From Stratiolaelaps scimitus (Eukaryota; Arthropoda; Arachnida; Mesostigmata; Laelapidae): a stretch of 64,000 nucleotides of DNA. The notes beneath the pieces are model-generated. The model worked only from the letters and a program-made list of their open reading frames with translations, was not told the DNA's origin and did no database searches. Positions 1 through 9,948 of the stretch are shown one piece after another. Both the position numbers and the translations under genes were made by a program. Position 1 is the stretch's first letter, and each line of letters opens with the position of its first letter. The stretch covers positions 3,690,001 through 3,754,000 of the forward strand of contig JABWDB010000005.1 in the NCBI GenBank assembly GCA_019614645.1, read 5' to 3'.

Positions 1-1032
1 CCGGATTGAAATTTATTTTAAAAACCGTAGGTATAAAACACGTATGTTGCATACTATGTTGCACACATATAAACCTATTTTAACTGGTTTACTTAGAAAA
101 TTAATTAAGAAAACAACTGTCTAGTCGCCTTCCATTAGTATCATTGCAGTGACCCGCCGATAGCAGCATCATAAAATATGTCACCATCCCCAAATGCGCC
201 ACTGATTTTTATGCATTGCATGATTTCAACAATAAATTGTGCACATAGTCAAAATAATCATTATTCAACGTTGTATGGACGATGATACGTATATACGAGC
301 ACTCCGTCCGTAGCATGGTTGTTCCAATGAATGGAAATCTCTGCTGTGCGTATGGTTCAACCGTCCCCTGCCACGCCTATAAGTGCATCTGTATTATACC
401 TACATACAATGCGTATGTGAGTGTGTCGAGCCTATCGGTATTTTCTCCTTGAATCATTCTTATGAATGCGACAAACCGAACGAGCTTCATACGGAGACAC
501 AAGCGTACACCATTGAAGAAGGGTGAATGCAATCCATATCGAAGCAAAGATGGAATTATTGGACATTAATAACAACAACGACTGCGACTGGATCCCCTGA
601 CTTGATATGTTCTAGAACAATACGACGCAGCATAGGATGAAGTACTATCGTAACTACAACGACAGCGCAACAACACAATCGAAGCAGTCGATAATGGAAG
701 GGCCATGTTTGTTCGTTCGTTGGTAACTCGCTAGATTCTAGATTCTCTACAAGTTATGCTTGGCTAGTCGAATGCAAAATTGTAGCGTGGCCGCAAACGT
801 CACGGCATGTGGGCGATCCATACAGAGTCCGTACGAGTCCTCGAGGGATGCTGGAAATGTGGCGAAACCCGTTGATTTCGCCAAATGCATTCTTCAGAAT
901 GGCTCGTTATCAGGGCCTTTCGAACGTCGATGCCATTCATACGAATGGTGGAGACAGATTTCAGGATAGGTATACCAAAATTTAGATAACCTACACAGAA
1001 TGACACGGGCAATGCTAACTTATATAAATCGA
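1..1032. other. Intergenic stretch, no gene recognised
   Basis: I see no recognisable protein, RNA gene or repeat family in this stretch. It is AT-rich with only short ORFs. It lies downstream of the 3' end of the minus-strand STMND1-like gene. Confidence 0.5.
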
Positions 1033-1117
1033 GATGCCGATTGACTGTGCTAACGAATATAGTCGATCAGGGATCTCAGCTCTGATCAGGAGGCGAATTG
1101 CTTCCATCATCGGTCTC
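1033..1117. repeat. Local duplicate of the end of the STMND1-like last exon
   Basis: About 85 bp here repeat, with a few changes, the segment at 1729-1823. That segment contains the last codons, the stop and the first 3' flanking bases of the STMND1-like gene. The copy at 1729 has an extra short block (a repeated gatagtcgat motif), and the two copies sit about 700 bp apart in the same orientation. The region between them contains a retroposon and a tRNA-like copy. The duplicate lacks the splice acceptor and most of the exon, so it is non-coding. Confidence 0.75.
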
Positions 1118-1118
1118 A

Positions 1119-1265
1119 TTTTTTTTTTTTCAGGCCTGTCAGATAGGGGAACAGCTGACTCTCAGCTGTTCCCCTATCTGACAGGCCTCAGCTCTTCACC
1201 TGCAGGTATTACTATGAGGACCTGTCGGGGCCACCTTTGCTTATTATCTGCCTTACTCGTACCTG
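1119..1265 (-). mobile_element. Short polyadenylated retroposon (family A, copy 1)
   Basis: On the minus strand this copy starts at CAGGTACGAGTAAGG and ends in a run of A (a T run at 1119-1130 on the plus strand). It shares most of its length with copies at 5381 and 26337 and its 3' part with 40219. Unlike the others, its 3' part is followed by an inverted copy of itself, making a perfect hairpin just before the poly(A). No ORF or clear pol III boxes are visible, so it is a non-autonomous element probably moved by LINE machinery (inference). Confidence 0.7.
1132..1188. repeat. Perfect 27-bp inverted repeat (hairpin)
   Basis: Positions 1132-1158 are the exact reverse complement of 1162-1188, separated by the three bases CTC. 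The arm is the conserved 3' portion of retroposon family A. A head-to-head join of two 3' ends, or template switching during retroposition, would explain it. Confidence 0.9.
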
Positions 1266-1318
1266 ACAAGAATCCTCAGACAAAGAAAGATGATAAAGAA
1301 CTCCAAATATTCTCCGCG

Positions 1319-1395
1319 TCTGACAGGATTTGAACCCAACACACACGTGTCCCTCCGGTCTAGTAGTCGGTCGCATTTACCGCACACAATCATCA
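1319..1395 (-). mobile_element. tRNA-derived SINE-like copy (family B, copy 1)
   Basis: Read on the minus strand, this stretch has a pol III B-box-like motif (GGGTTCAAATCC). Forty-three bases (1326-1368) match the plus-strand copy at 30603-30645 exactly. The sequence upstream of the shared block is only loosely similar between the copies and resembles a degraded tRNA D-arm. It does not fold into an intact tRNA, so it is not called as a tRNA gene. Confidence 0.6.
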
Positions 1396-1678
1396 GCAAT
1401 ATCTGAACGCGTATGTGTGCACAAGCGACGAGTTAGGTGAGAGGCTTCCGCGGCACAGTAACGACAAACATAAGGTCGACCTGACGCGATCGATTGTACC
1501 AGCGCCTTTATCTGTGTCGCAAAGGCCTTGCAACTTAACTAATAGATCAATTGTTGTGACATTCAAAACTGCCACCCACATGTTAAGCTTCATTGACACG
1601 TACATGGAAATGACACATCAAAGAGAACCGTATCCATGCGTATCTCACGCGAACCTGGTTATGGTACAAGCGAGAATT

Positions 1679-1684
1679 TTTATT
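1679..1684 (-). promoter_or_regulatory. Poly(A) signal of the STMND1-like gene
   Basis: AATAAA on the minus strand, about 95 bases after the stop codon at 1779-1781. It supports this being the true 3' end of the gene. Confidence 0.55.
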
Positions 1685-1778
1685 AGATAATTTAGTAATT
1701 TGTTACAATATTTGAGTTTTGTTATCGAGGCGCCGATTCACTGTGTTAACGAATATAGTCGATAGTCGATCAGGGATC

Positions 1779-4700
1779 TCAGCTCTGATCAGGAGGCGAA
1801 TTGCTCTCATCATCGGTCGCATTCACACGCGCTTTCATCTTCTCGGCGAGCAGGCGGGAATTTTTGATCCGTTCCTCTATGATCTGAAATCAAATACGAT
1901 CTAATCAGAACACTAAATCAAGGAAGCACCAACACTTTACCACGAGCTGTTCGCTCACAGGTGACCACACAATTCAAGCTGTGCGAACCAACCTTCTCAC
2001 CGTGATTGGTCCGTGTTGGATTCGCTTTTAAGGTGAAAGAGGACGATATGATCCGAAATAGACAATATCTCTGCTTTTACAGGAAATGTATTTCGTGTTC
2101 GACGAAGCATATTTCACTCGCCCTGTATAGTGATGTCGTCTCAGTCAGAAGAATAGTCTCACTCGGTTATCGTGACAAACCTCGTCCAGAAGCCGGTTTA
2201 TGGTAGTCGATTTGAAATTTTAATTTTTATTGGCGCCTGCCAGAGCTGCCAGGCTGGCTTCCATGCTGTGTGGAGTCTGTTTCGTATTGTTATGTATTAT
2301 TCACAAGCAAGTGCATGTATAAGGAGTGTTGTATGCCTTTGTTTTCGAGCATAAAGTGAACATCTAGGCGTGACGATCTACGTAGAGGTTCAGACATAGC
2401 TTCACGTACAGCTTTACGTCAAATTGTAGAGCTCAATCGCGGACTATGTCGGTTGCTCAGTGACAGAAGGGGTTGCGCTATTTATACGCGTATACACACC
2501 GAGACCTTTGTGATACACAGATCGTTAGAGGTGATTTCCTTGCTCTTGTTCAGATTGCCACAATGGTCGATGAATGAAAGGCTTGAAGGCTTGAAACATT
2601 ACTTGAATGAAAGTAATGTCATCATCTCCCTAGGAACTACGGCGGCCTCGACCTGACACCCTGTTCCCAACTGTTTCTCTAAATATTGCATATTCTAAGA
2701 CGCACAATCATAATCAGTATCCGACACAGAATATAACGACAGAGGTATGTTCGAGACCTGTCTGTCAAATGAAGAGGAGTTTCGTCAATCCAGAAGTTGA
2801 AGATTTGTCCTGACTATATATATACATATACTCAGGACAATTGAAATATTGATCGTGGATGGGATACAAAAGTAAGAGTACATTAACAAACCTCTTGTCT
2901 GCGTTCCTCTGCCTTGCGCAGTTTCTCCTCGACGTCTTCGGATGTGATCTGAGGACCAGATTCGTTTGCCAATCGTTCGAGCCGCCGTGGTGGTTTTTTA
3001 AGGTCTTTACCGTCCAACTCGCCTGGCACGGTAGCATCCTCCAACGAGATTTCAAATGCGACCGGGGAAGTCTGAGACTCTGAAATAAAGAAATTACTCC
3101 CGCATGTCAACCGGGGCTCGTTTATCGTTAGAGTCAATGTTTATCCCCGTAAATAAGGAATCATTTTATCTTAATGACTTAGCTAACAGCTGACGAGTTC
3201 GCTAATCGTCCTATAATACGCCTTGGGGGTGTTTGTATATATATATATATATATAATGGAAGCTGTCAGAGTGTGTCGAATAACTCCGAGAGGCGCTCAT
3301 GAGGTAATTTCCCGTTAGCAGGACAGCTAATGATAAAGAAGACGAGTTCGACCGAGCCGACGAGTCGAACTGAAGTTTAACGGTGTGCACAAGTAAATGG
3401 AACACCTTAATGTCATAGTCCATCATGTACGGCATGCACGCGACGCTATGCCGGAGTTAAAATCGATACGCGGGTGCAAAACGTTCCGTTTTGGCTTTAC
3501 GAGGGTCCTTTTAGCCACTGCTGATCGATTCCATCCGCGTAACCAAACGCTGTAGGTTTCAGACTTCAAGGAGAAAAAACACCGAGAAGAAGTGCACACC
3601 AAGATACACGATGACCGAAAAGAATTGCACAATATTCATGCACCCGTGAAATACACAGCTCGATACACAAATTACACCGGTCTTCTATTATATCTGCTAA
3701 AACCGTAAAACAGATGAACAACGCAAGATCCCTGAGTCTAAGTATAGAACACAACGGACAACAGTCACCATTCTTGTACTAGACGGTGTGCTACATTACA
3801 CTTCATGTTAATTATGTGAACATTATTATTATTGTTATTATTATTAATTATTATTATCAATGTTATAATTATTTCGGCATGTCAATATATAAGAGGCTAT
3901 CTATAAATAAAGGTGTCAGATGTCAATGGCTAGTCAAGACTAATGTCACTCTTATAAGGTATTGGAAGATAAAGCCGTAAAGCTGCATAGAACGAGTGAA
4001 ATGATACATAAAACATACACACCATGGACACCATTGCTTCGTATCTGCAACTGGACAGTTTACAGAAGACATTTGATTGAAGTGTTCAGGACTTCTATTG
4101 TTTACAGTAGGATTGAGCAATATCGACAATACACCGGGGCAGTCAAAACCTTCGAAACAACACAATACAAACAATAACTTCTACGAAACATATACATATG
4201 CCATGAACTTTCACAGGAGACCCATCAAATGGGCATGAATCAGTACACGTTTTCAAGACGAGCTCCGATTTGTTTATCACAGGAGTGGCTGGTAAAATAA
4301 TATCATCTACAATCTACTGGCTATAATCATTATTCAATAGCGCATTAATTATGCCAATATGTATTTTGTTTAGCTACTCCGATACAATTTATTCAAACAA
4401 ATAGTACTTAGGAATTTCTAGGGATTATGGGAGTGGGGGGGGGGTGAGGACGACAATGTCCCGAGGAAGGCGATGGCATTGCCTCTCTGCACAGCGAGGG
4501 ACAGGCGCTGCAGGAGGAAAGAGCCAGCGCGCTTGTCCCCGGTGGCGCGGATCAACCTATGGTAGACCCCCTCGAGGAAGTTCGCAGTGAGAGGGCCGTG
4601 CCCGCCCAAGGTCTCAAAGGCAAGGGGGAGAACAGGTGGGTTGCTTGGAGTGCGGCGTACTTCCTTAGCTTTGCCCGTTCCGCACGCGCTACTGCGTAAC

Positions 4701-6455
4701 CGGGGATGGTTGCACAGTGGTTGACATAAGAAGGTGCTAGAGTGTCAACCACAGTGCCGTCCCAAACCAGGTGCTGGCCTCGATGGAAGGGGATAAGGGT
4801 GAGGCCGTCAGCGCGGCGCCCGTCAGAGGTGTCGAGGCCCTGTGGCTCCCTTGTGCAAGGAATACCGGCTTTTGTTTAGCTAGTTCTAGACGATTCGAGC
4901 ACGTCCGGATTGTCTCCTTCGTGCTAGTTTAGTCACTCATACATATAGTAGAGTCACTCACACATGCAAAATAGAGACTACACGTAAAATGTACTGATCA
5001 TACCTGAGCTGGTAGAATAAAAGCAAACTTAACGTGTCTTAATTCAACAACAAACTGCGTAAGCATCAGCTCTGGCAAACGCGTTTTATACTACGCACGG
5101 TCTAGCTAATAGCAGTAGTGCTATTTTGCAATCCGAGTGTTCTAGCTAGCAGAGGTTGTGAGTAGCACTACCCTGGCCTTAACTGACAACTAAAGTTCGG
5201 GTTCGTTAAAATCAAATATGCACCTGCTCAGGTCCGGATGGATGTCTCGTGTGTATTCTATATTTTTTCGCTTGTATCAAGTAAATGAAGCCTAAATCTG
5301 GATTTTTTAAAAATGTGAAGAAATCCGGTAAAAAGTATGACATAATACTGCCAGTTTCTTCTGGTCAAACAAGTTGAATTCAGGTACGAGTAAGGAAGAG
5401 AATAAACAAAGGTGGCCCCGACAGGTCCTCATAGTAATACCTAAAGGTTAAGAGCTGAGCCCTGTCAGATAGGGTCAAAAGAGCATCTCGCGGCTATCAG
5501 AAAATATAAAATTGTGCGTTTGTTAATGCAGAAACGCACGGACAGAAAGCCTTGAATGGAGATGACACCTGCAAAGCCAACGGGTGTCTATGTGTAGCTC
5601 TGATGGATCAAAGTCAAACAGGCACTTCTGCTCCATTCGACGAGAACTGTGTGACGACCTAGATAAAAGTAAAGTAAAAATGTAGCGAGCAATTTTACCA
5701 GGGCGTTCCTATGGTTTAATAAAAGAAAACGCCAGGAGATCACCCTTTATCGGGTTGAGGGACCTTTGTCGTGCACAATCCTCGATGACTTCGGGTAAGA
5801 TTACGAGGTTCGCTGAGATGCGCATATCTTAGTTAACAACCGATATAAAACCACCATACTTCTTGGAGCTAAATGTAGGTGCTGGGTCGGCGCGATAACC
5901 CCCACGAATTATGGCCGCCAGCAAAACCTCATAAGAATATGTTTATTTATCGTTTAAGAATATGTCGCTGCGAGATCAGCAAGGAACTGCAACGACAGCC
6001 AATGGGTTTGAAATTCAGTGATCAATCCAAGCATCCAAACTTACGTATATAGTAAGGCCGCATATCTCCATATGCAGATGATTACACGGATTGGTGTCGG
6101 CAATTTTAAGATACAATATTTACATCGTGTGAACGAAAGTATGCCGGTTCCGGAACAGACTCTTCCACGAAAAGCATATGCGGAAACACAACATTTACAC
6201 TTGCAGTGTTGTACTTTTCAATTGCATTTGACTATTTGAGAATAATTGTGGCAATTCTCTTTCGAAAGGTCCATATGTCACTTAACTAGGAGTTGTTGAT
6301 TTGGGACTCGCTTGCACAATGTTATGACTTGCCAGCATGCCAAGTTGTTATTGGACGTCAGCTCAAGTGCAGGCTATTGTTGACTCACCCATAGAGGCGG
6401 GAATGGTTGTTGTCGTTTCCACCGGAGTGATGGACTTGGAGTTCCCACATCCCAT
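1779..6455 (-). CDS. STMND1: Stathmin domain-containing protein 1-like (STMND1-like), N-myristoylated
   Basis: Three minus-strand exons join in phase: 6389-6455, 2892-3079 and 1779-1883, giving 119 residues. Exon 1 starts MGCGNSKS, a typical N-myristoylation/palmitoylation start, in a strong Kozak context. Another in-frame ATG lies three codons upstream (6464), preceded by an in-frame stop. The exon ends at a GTGAGT donor in phase 1. Exon 2 follows a clear pyrimidine tract and TTTCAG. It carries DLKKPPRRLERL and a charged helix with VEEKLRKAEERRQE, the KPP-RL and AEERR signature of stathmin-domain protein 1. Exon 3 adds a Lys/Arg/Glu helix and an acidic tail. Stathmin-domain proteins bind tubulin, and the acylated N-terminus predicts membrane attachment (inference). 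The protein is much shorter than the vertebrate one (about 276 residues), so a middle exon may have been missed. The family call rests on motif memory, not alignment. Confidence 0.62.
4418..4870 (-). pseudogene. Reverse-transcriptase C-terminal relic of a non-LTR retrotransposon
   Basis: The minus strand reads as the C-terminal end of an arthropod retrotransposon polymerase ORF: a segment like LTLIPFHRGQHLVWDGT, then AERAKLRKYAALQ, then after a frame change ETLGGHGPL and FLLQRLSLAVQRGNA. The frame shifts near 4610-4625, and the copy lacks the catalytic palm region. It stops beside a G-tract at about 4435-4445. It sits inside the first intron of the STMND1-like gene on the same strand and is certainly inactive. 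The family is recalled from similar proteins in ticks and insects; I cannot name the clade. Confidence 0.6.
5381..5475 (+). mobile_element. Short retroposon (family A, copy 2, lacking its 3' end)
   Basis: The copy starts with the family CAGGTACGAGTAAGG, runs through the conserved block to CTGTCAGATAGGG, then stops without the terminal segment or poly(A). It lies in the first intron of the STMND1-like gene. It lacks the A/G-rich insertion seen inside copy 3 and so is closer to the family consensus there. Confidence 0.7.
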
Positions 6456-6464
6456 GTCGGCCAT

Positions 6465-7442
6465 GGAGCTGATTTTCTTGACGACAGTTGCCGTTCCTCA
6501 GAAGATACACTCCTCCGGGATACACTTCGGCCGCTACGGTACGGCTCCCAATCCCACGAATCGTCGGAGCGGTGCACCGTTGCGTCGACTTCCTCCGTCA
6601 ATCACGTCTCCTCACTGACACAGAGTCTAGCACGAAGCTGCATTCACGCCGGCGCCCTCCTAATCATGAAGCACCAACAGCGTCGACGGCAACAGCAATC
6701 CTGCAGCACGTCTGAGCGAAAATTCCAATTAATCAGCTAAAGCGTACGGTGAAGTTCAAAAGTCTTACGAGCTTCCTACGAGGTCAAATCCTTCTCGGGT
6801 GTGCGCATCGAGATCCTACCCTTGCAAGTTCGTCTCGTGAATGCTGGCCGTCTTTAGCGGGCAGCGAATACGTGTGTCCAGGGCTCTCAGCTTACCTTCG
6901 ATGCCCTGGACGACCCTCACCCTATGGCTGGCTATTAACCCTCCTCCAACCGTCTGACTGACCGGGTGTGCGTAACTTCCGTGAGCCTCGTGCGTCGTAA
7001 CAAAGCTTCGGGCGACGGCCGCTCACAACGGTGCAGCATAACAATAAGGCTCTAGTGACAGGACCGCCTTTACTTGTACCTGGATGCCAACAGAGCTGCG
7101 GCTCGTTGCCTGGATTGAATTTTTAGCTAAAAATAGAATTATTAATTAGGTGTTGCTTCTGAACTTATTTGAGTTGGTGCAAGACATACTCGGGTCTCGT
7201 CGATACAGGAGTAGGTCTTGTCAAGATGACAGCCAGGCTTGCATCCGTCATTCTAATATATATATATGTATTTTACCTTCATCGGATACAATTGTCGCCC
7301 ACTTTCTTAATTGACTAATATAATATATATATATATATATATATGCTACCACAAAACAAAAAGAAAGTATACTGATACAAGGCTGTTTCCGTTACGTATT
7401 AACAGAAAGTAGGAGCAAGCGTCCTCAAGTTTCTCTTTTGGA
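6465..7442. other. Upstream flank of the STMND1-like gene
   Basis: This probably contains the 5'-untranslated region and promoter of the minus-strand gene starting at 6455. I cannot point to a TATA box or initiator. A short (TA)n tract lies at about 7257-7267 and a longer one at 7322-7346. Short ORFs on both strands have no recognisable content. Confidence 0.35.
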
Positions 7443-7590
7443 CAGCGCGGTGGCTTGGACGGCTGAGTCTCTGGCTGTAAAAAGCCAGAGACCGCAGGTT
7501 CGAATCCCGTTGCATGACATATAAGAGAACCTAAGCATTCTATGCAGTTTCTTTAATAAATCAATAAAGCCTTACCTTTACCTTTTTAAC
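7443..7590 (+). mobile_element. tRNA-derived SINE-like element
   Basis: The sequence has an A-box-like motif (TGGCTTGGACGG) and a perfect B box (GGTTCGAATCC) spaced as in a tRNA. An eight-base-pair hairpin (CTCTGGCT/AGCCAGAG, loop GTAAAA) lies between them. The acceptor stem does not pair and the T-stem has mismatches, so it is not a functional tRNA. About 75 bases of unrelated body follow, ending in a CCTTTA-like short repeat (about 7570-7588), typical of SINE tails. Confidence 0.55.
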
Positions 7591-9237
7591 TTGCCGCCGC
7601 TACAAAGCCCAACGTAACGTTTATCCGGTACCAATCAAAACGCTGTGTTAATCACCCCAATGCCGCAACAAGGACGTGTACCCAGTTCGAAGCTTGGCTC
7701 TTTGCACTGGGACGATAAATATTTGATAGGCATTTAACGGTTCTGTAAATAAGACTCCTTATCATTGCGAGGCCCCATTGCGTAACGCCATGAAGAATAA
7801 TTTAGAAAAATGATGGGATGTGTTTTGCCCATTCTGCGCTTTAGGCGCCAATCACCAAAATAAGGTGTAATTTGTACATGGCAGTCCAGGTGGGAAGTAG
7901 GACTGAAAATCAAAATCCGAAAGCCAAAGAAGGACCCGAGAAGCAGAAAAAGTGTACACACAAGTCAGAGGGCAACAAGAAGACGATGCGACCAACTCAT
8001 TTTGAGCTAATTGTTGATATTTTAACTGATTTTTAGATCAACCCGTAACCCCCCCCGCAGAACCCTGGGGAACGTTTGCGAACCCTGAGACTATGTGACT
8101 TTTGCTCTCGGAGTTGGCAATGCGTCGAGTTTGTGACTTTTGTCACACCATCCCCGAGAGATTACCAGAGAGATCCGCCAGAGTGACACTTGTTTGAATG
8201 CCGGTGCATGTGAACGGCACAATATAAATACGATTGGGACGGTTATGACAGGCGCAATCGCACTGGAAGCCCGAAAGCGCGCCAAACCGAGTTTCCATGG
8301 GTTTTCAAACCGAGTTTTTAATCACTGGAGCTTACAAGCCAGTTTGTGATCCTTGCGAAGTGTTGTCCAGTAAAACAATCTGTTACAACAATCGCCTACT
8401 TGGCTGTTAAGGTTAGCTTTTATCATACAAAAACGAAGTGTACAGCTTTAGATTGTATCAATATCGACGTGTAGCAACATCGAAGGGTAAGAGCTCGACT
8501 ACTAGATACAGCAGAGCTTTTTATATTGTTTGCTAGCCTGCCTAGCGTCCTGGACAATGTCCCCGTTACGTGGCGTAGTGGCAAATGGAATGGCAGTCCT
8601 TAAGAAGACAGTATTTCTCAGGGCGCACTTTTTCCCCAAGGGAGCATAGGTGGGAAAGCTCAAAAAAGCTAGAAACAGAAATGAAGATCACATCTTGATT
8701 TCCTTGAACCGCCATCGCCATCGCCACCGCCCAGATGAGCAATTCGCTCTGAAAATGTCAAGGCGCCCCTTGAACGTGCGCGTCACCGATTCTAGTGTGT
8801 GCTTAATACAGCGCGTCGATTTTCTCGCCGACGCAGCTATCTGTTGCCATCGTCATCGGTGACAGTGATATATGCAGGCAACCAGTGGTCTAGCCAGTAA
8901 AGGTCCTGGGAGGGTCGTTCCTAAGACCCTTCATTATAATAACAGTTATGTTGAAATATTTATATACATATTGTAAGCGGGGAAGATCGAAACAAAAGCA
9001 TGACGTCCTAATACTAACGTGAAGGTATTAACCACCGGGCATGCATATCTTCTGCATATCTGGGCAGTATATCCCCATCTCATTATCATGCATGTGTGTA
9101 GTCGCCGTGTGACACTGGACCCGTACCAGTTATCCCTGATATACACAATCAGAAAATACTAATCAACGTGATCTCTCTCGATTTTGTTTAATTGTGTAAT
9201 AATGAAACAATGCCCGTAGTTAACCGCTGCTTCGACG
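7591..9237. other. Intergenic stretch, nothing recognised
   Basis: No coding resemblance, RNA gene or dispersed repeat was identified. It ends in the promoter and 5' leader of the Lys/Ala-tail gene at 9238, where no TATA box is obvious. Confidence 0.4.
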
Positions 9238-9948
9238 ATGTCCGACGATGGCGAAGCTGTGCGTATCGAGTCGCGGACGCAGGACGCCCCGCGCCCCACT
9301 GGCGATTCTGAGCCTGGCCCCACGTCCAGTGGTGAGGAAGTGTCTGGTGAGGTCCCGGTAGTGGTAACGGCACCACCCGCAGAAGATAGTCCTCGCATCG
9401 CACAAACTTCTCAAGAGGACGAAAAATGCGACAGTGGCGAGGACGTAACAGCCGAGCGACAGCTAAGTCCTGTTCCGAGCCCGGCGAGGTCCGATAATTC
9501 GGGTGCGAAGCCCGATACGATGGGGTCAGGGAAGCCGGCAGGCCAACCTCCCCCCCCGAACTCCCAGCTAAGTAACGCGCAGCAGCAGCCGCAGGTCCCT
9601 GCGCCTATCCTATGCTCACCGGCGCTCGCTGCCGCGCTTCTGGCTGTTGCATCCGGGCAGATTCCTGCTGAAATGACTCCTGCACCCGGGGCCGCTCCTG
9701 GTGCCGCTCCTGGTATGGCGGTCCCAGGCGCTGCCGAGCCACTAGCTGCAGCTGCACCTGAGGGAAAAACGGCGGCGGCGAAACGCGCGGGTAAACGATC
9801 GGTTGCTGGCAAGAAGGCTGCCGGCAAGAAGCCGACTGCCAAGAAGGCGGCCGCGTCCAAGGGCAAAGCCGCATCTGCAAAAACTGGAGCGAAATCTTCA
9901 GCCGCGAAGGTCGCCGGTAAAAAATCCGCTGCAGCGAAGAAAAAGTAG
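9238..9948 (+). CDS. Histone H1-tail-like basic protein without globular domain
   Basis: This is an uninterrupted ORF of 236 residues. The start ATG has an in-frame TAG seven codons upstream and G at -3. Residues 1-90 are acidic and Ser/Thr/Pro-rich. Residues 90-175 are Pro/Ala/Gly-rich with a short hydrophobic Ala/Leu stretch and repeats of the type PGAAPGAA. Residues 178-236 are almost only Lys, Ala, Gly and Ser in AAGKK and AKKA repeats, like a linker-histone C-terminal tail. The winged-helix globular domain expected at residues 30-110 of a true H1 is absent. It may be an H1-like or sperm nuclear basic protein, or another DNA- or RNA-binding disordered protein. No introns are needed. GC-rich codon use and the long opposite-strand shadow ORF are consistent with real coding sequence. 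Confidence 0.6.
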   Translation: MSDDGEAVRIESRTQDAPRPTGDSEPGPTSSGEEVSGEVPVVVTAPPAEDSPRIAQTSQEDEKCDSGEDVTAERQLSPVPSPARSDNSGAKPDTMGSGKPAGQPPPPNSQLSNAQQQPQVPAPILCSPALAAALLAVASGQIPAEMTPAPGAAPGAAPGMAVPGAAEPLAAAAPEGKTAAAKRAGKRSVAGKKAAGKKPTAKKAAASKGKAASAKTGAKSSAAKVAGKKSAAAKKK

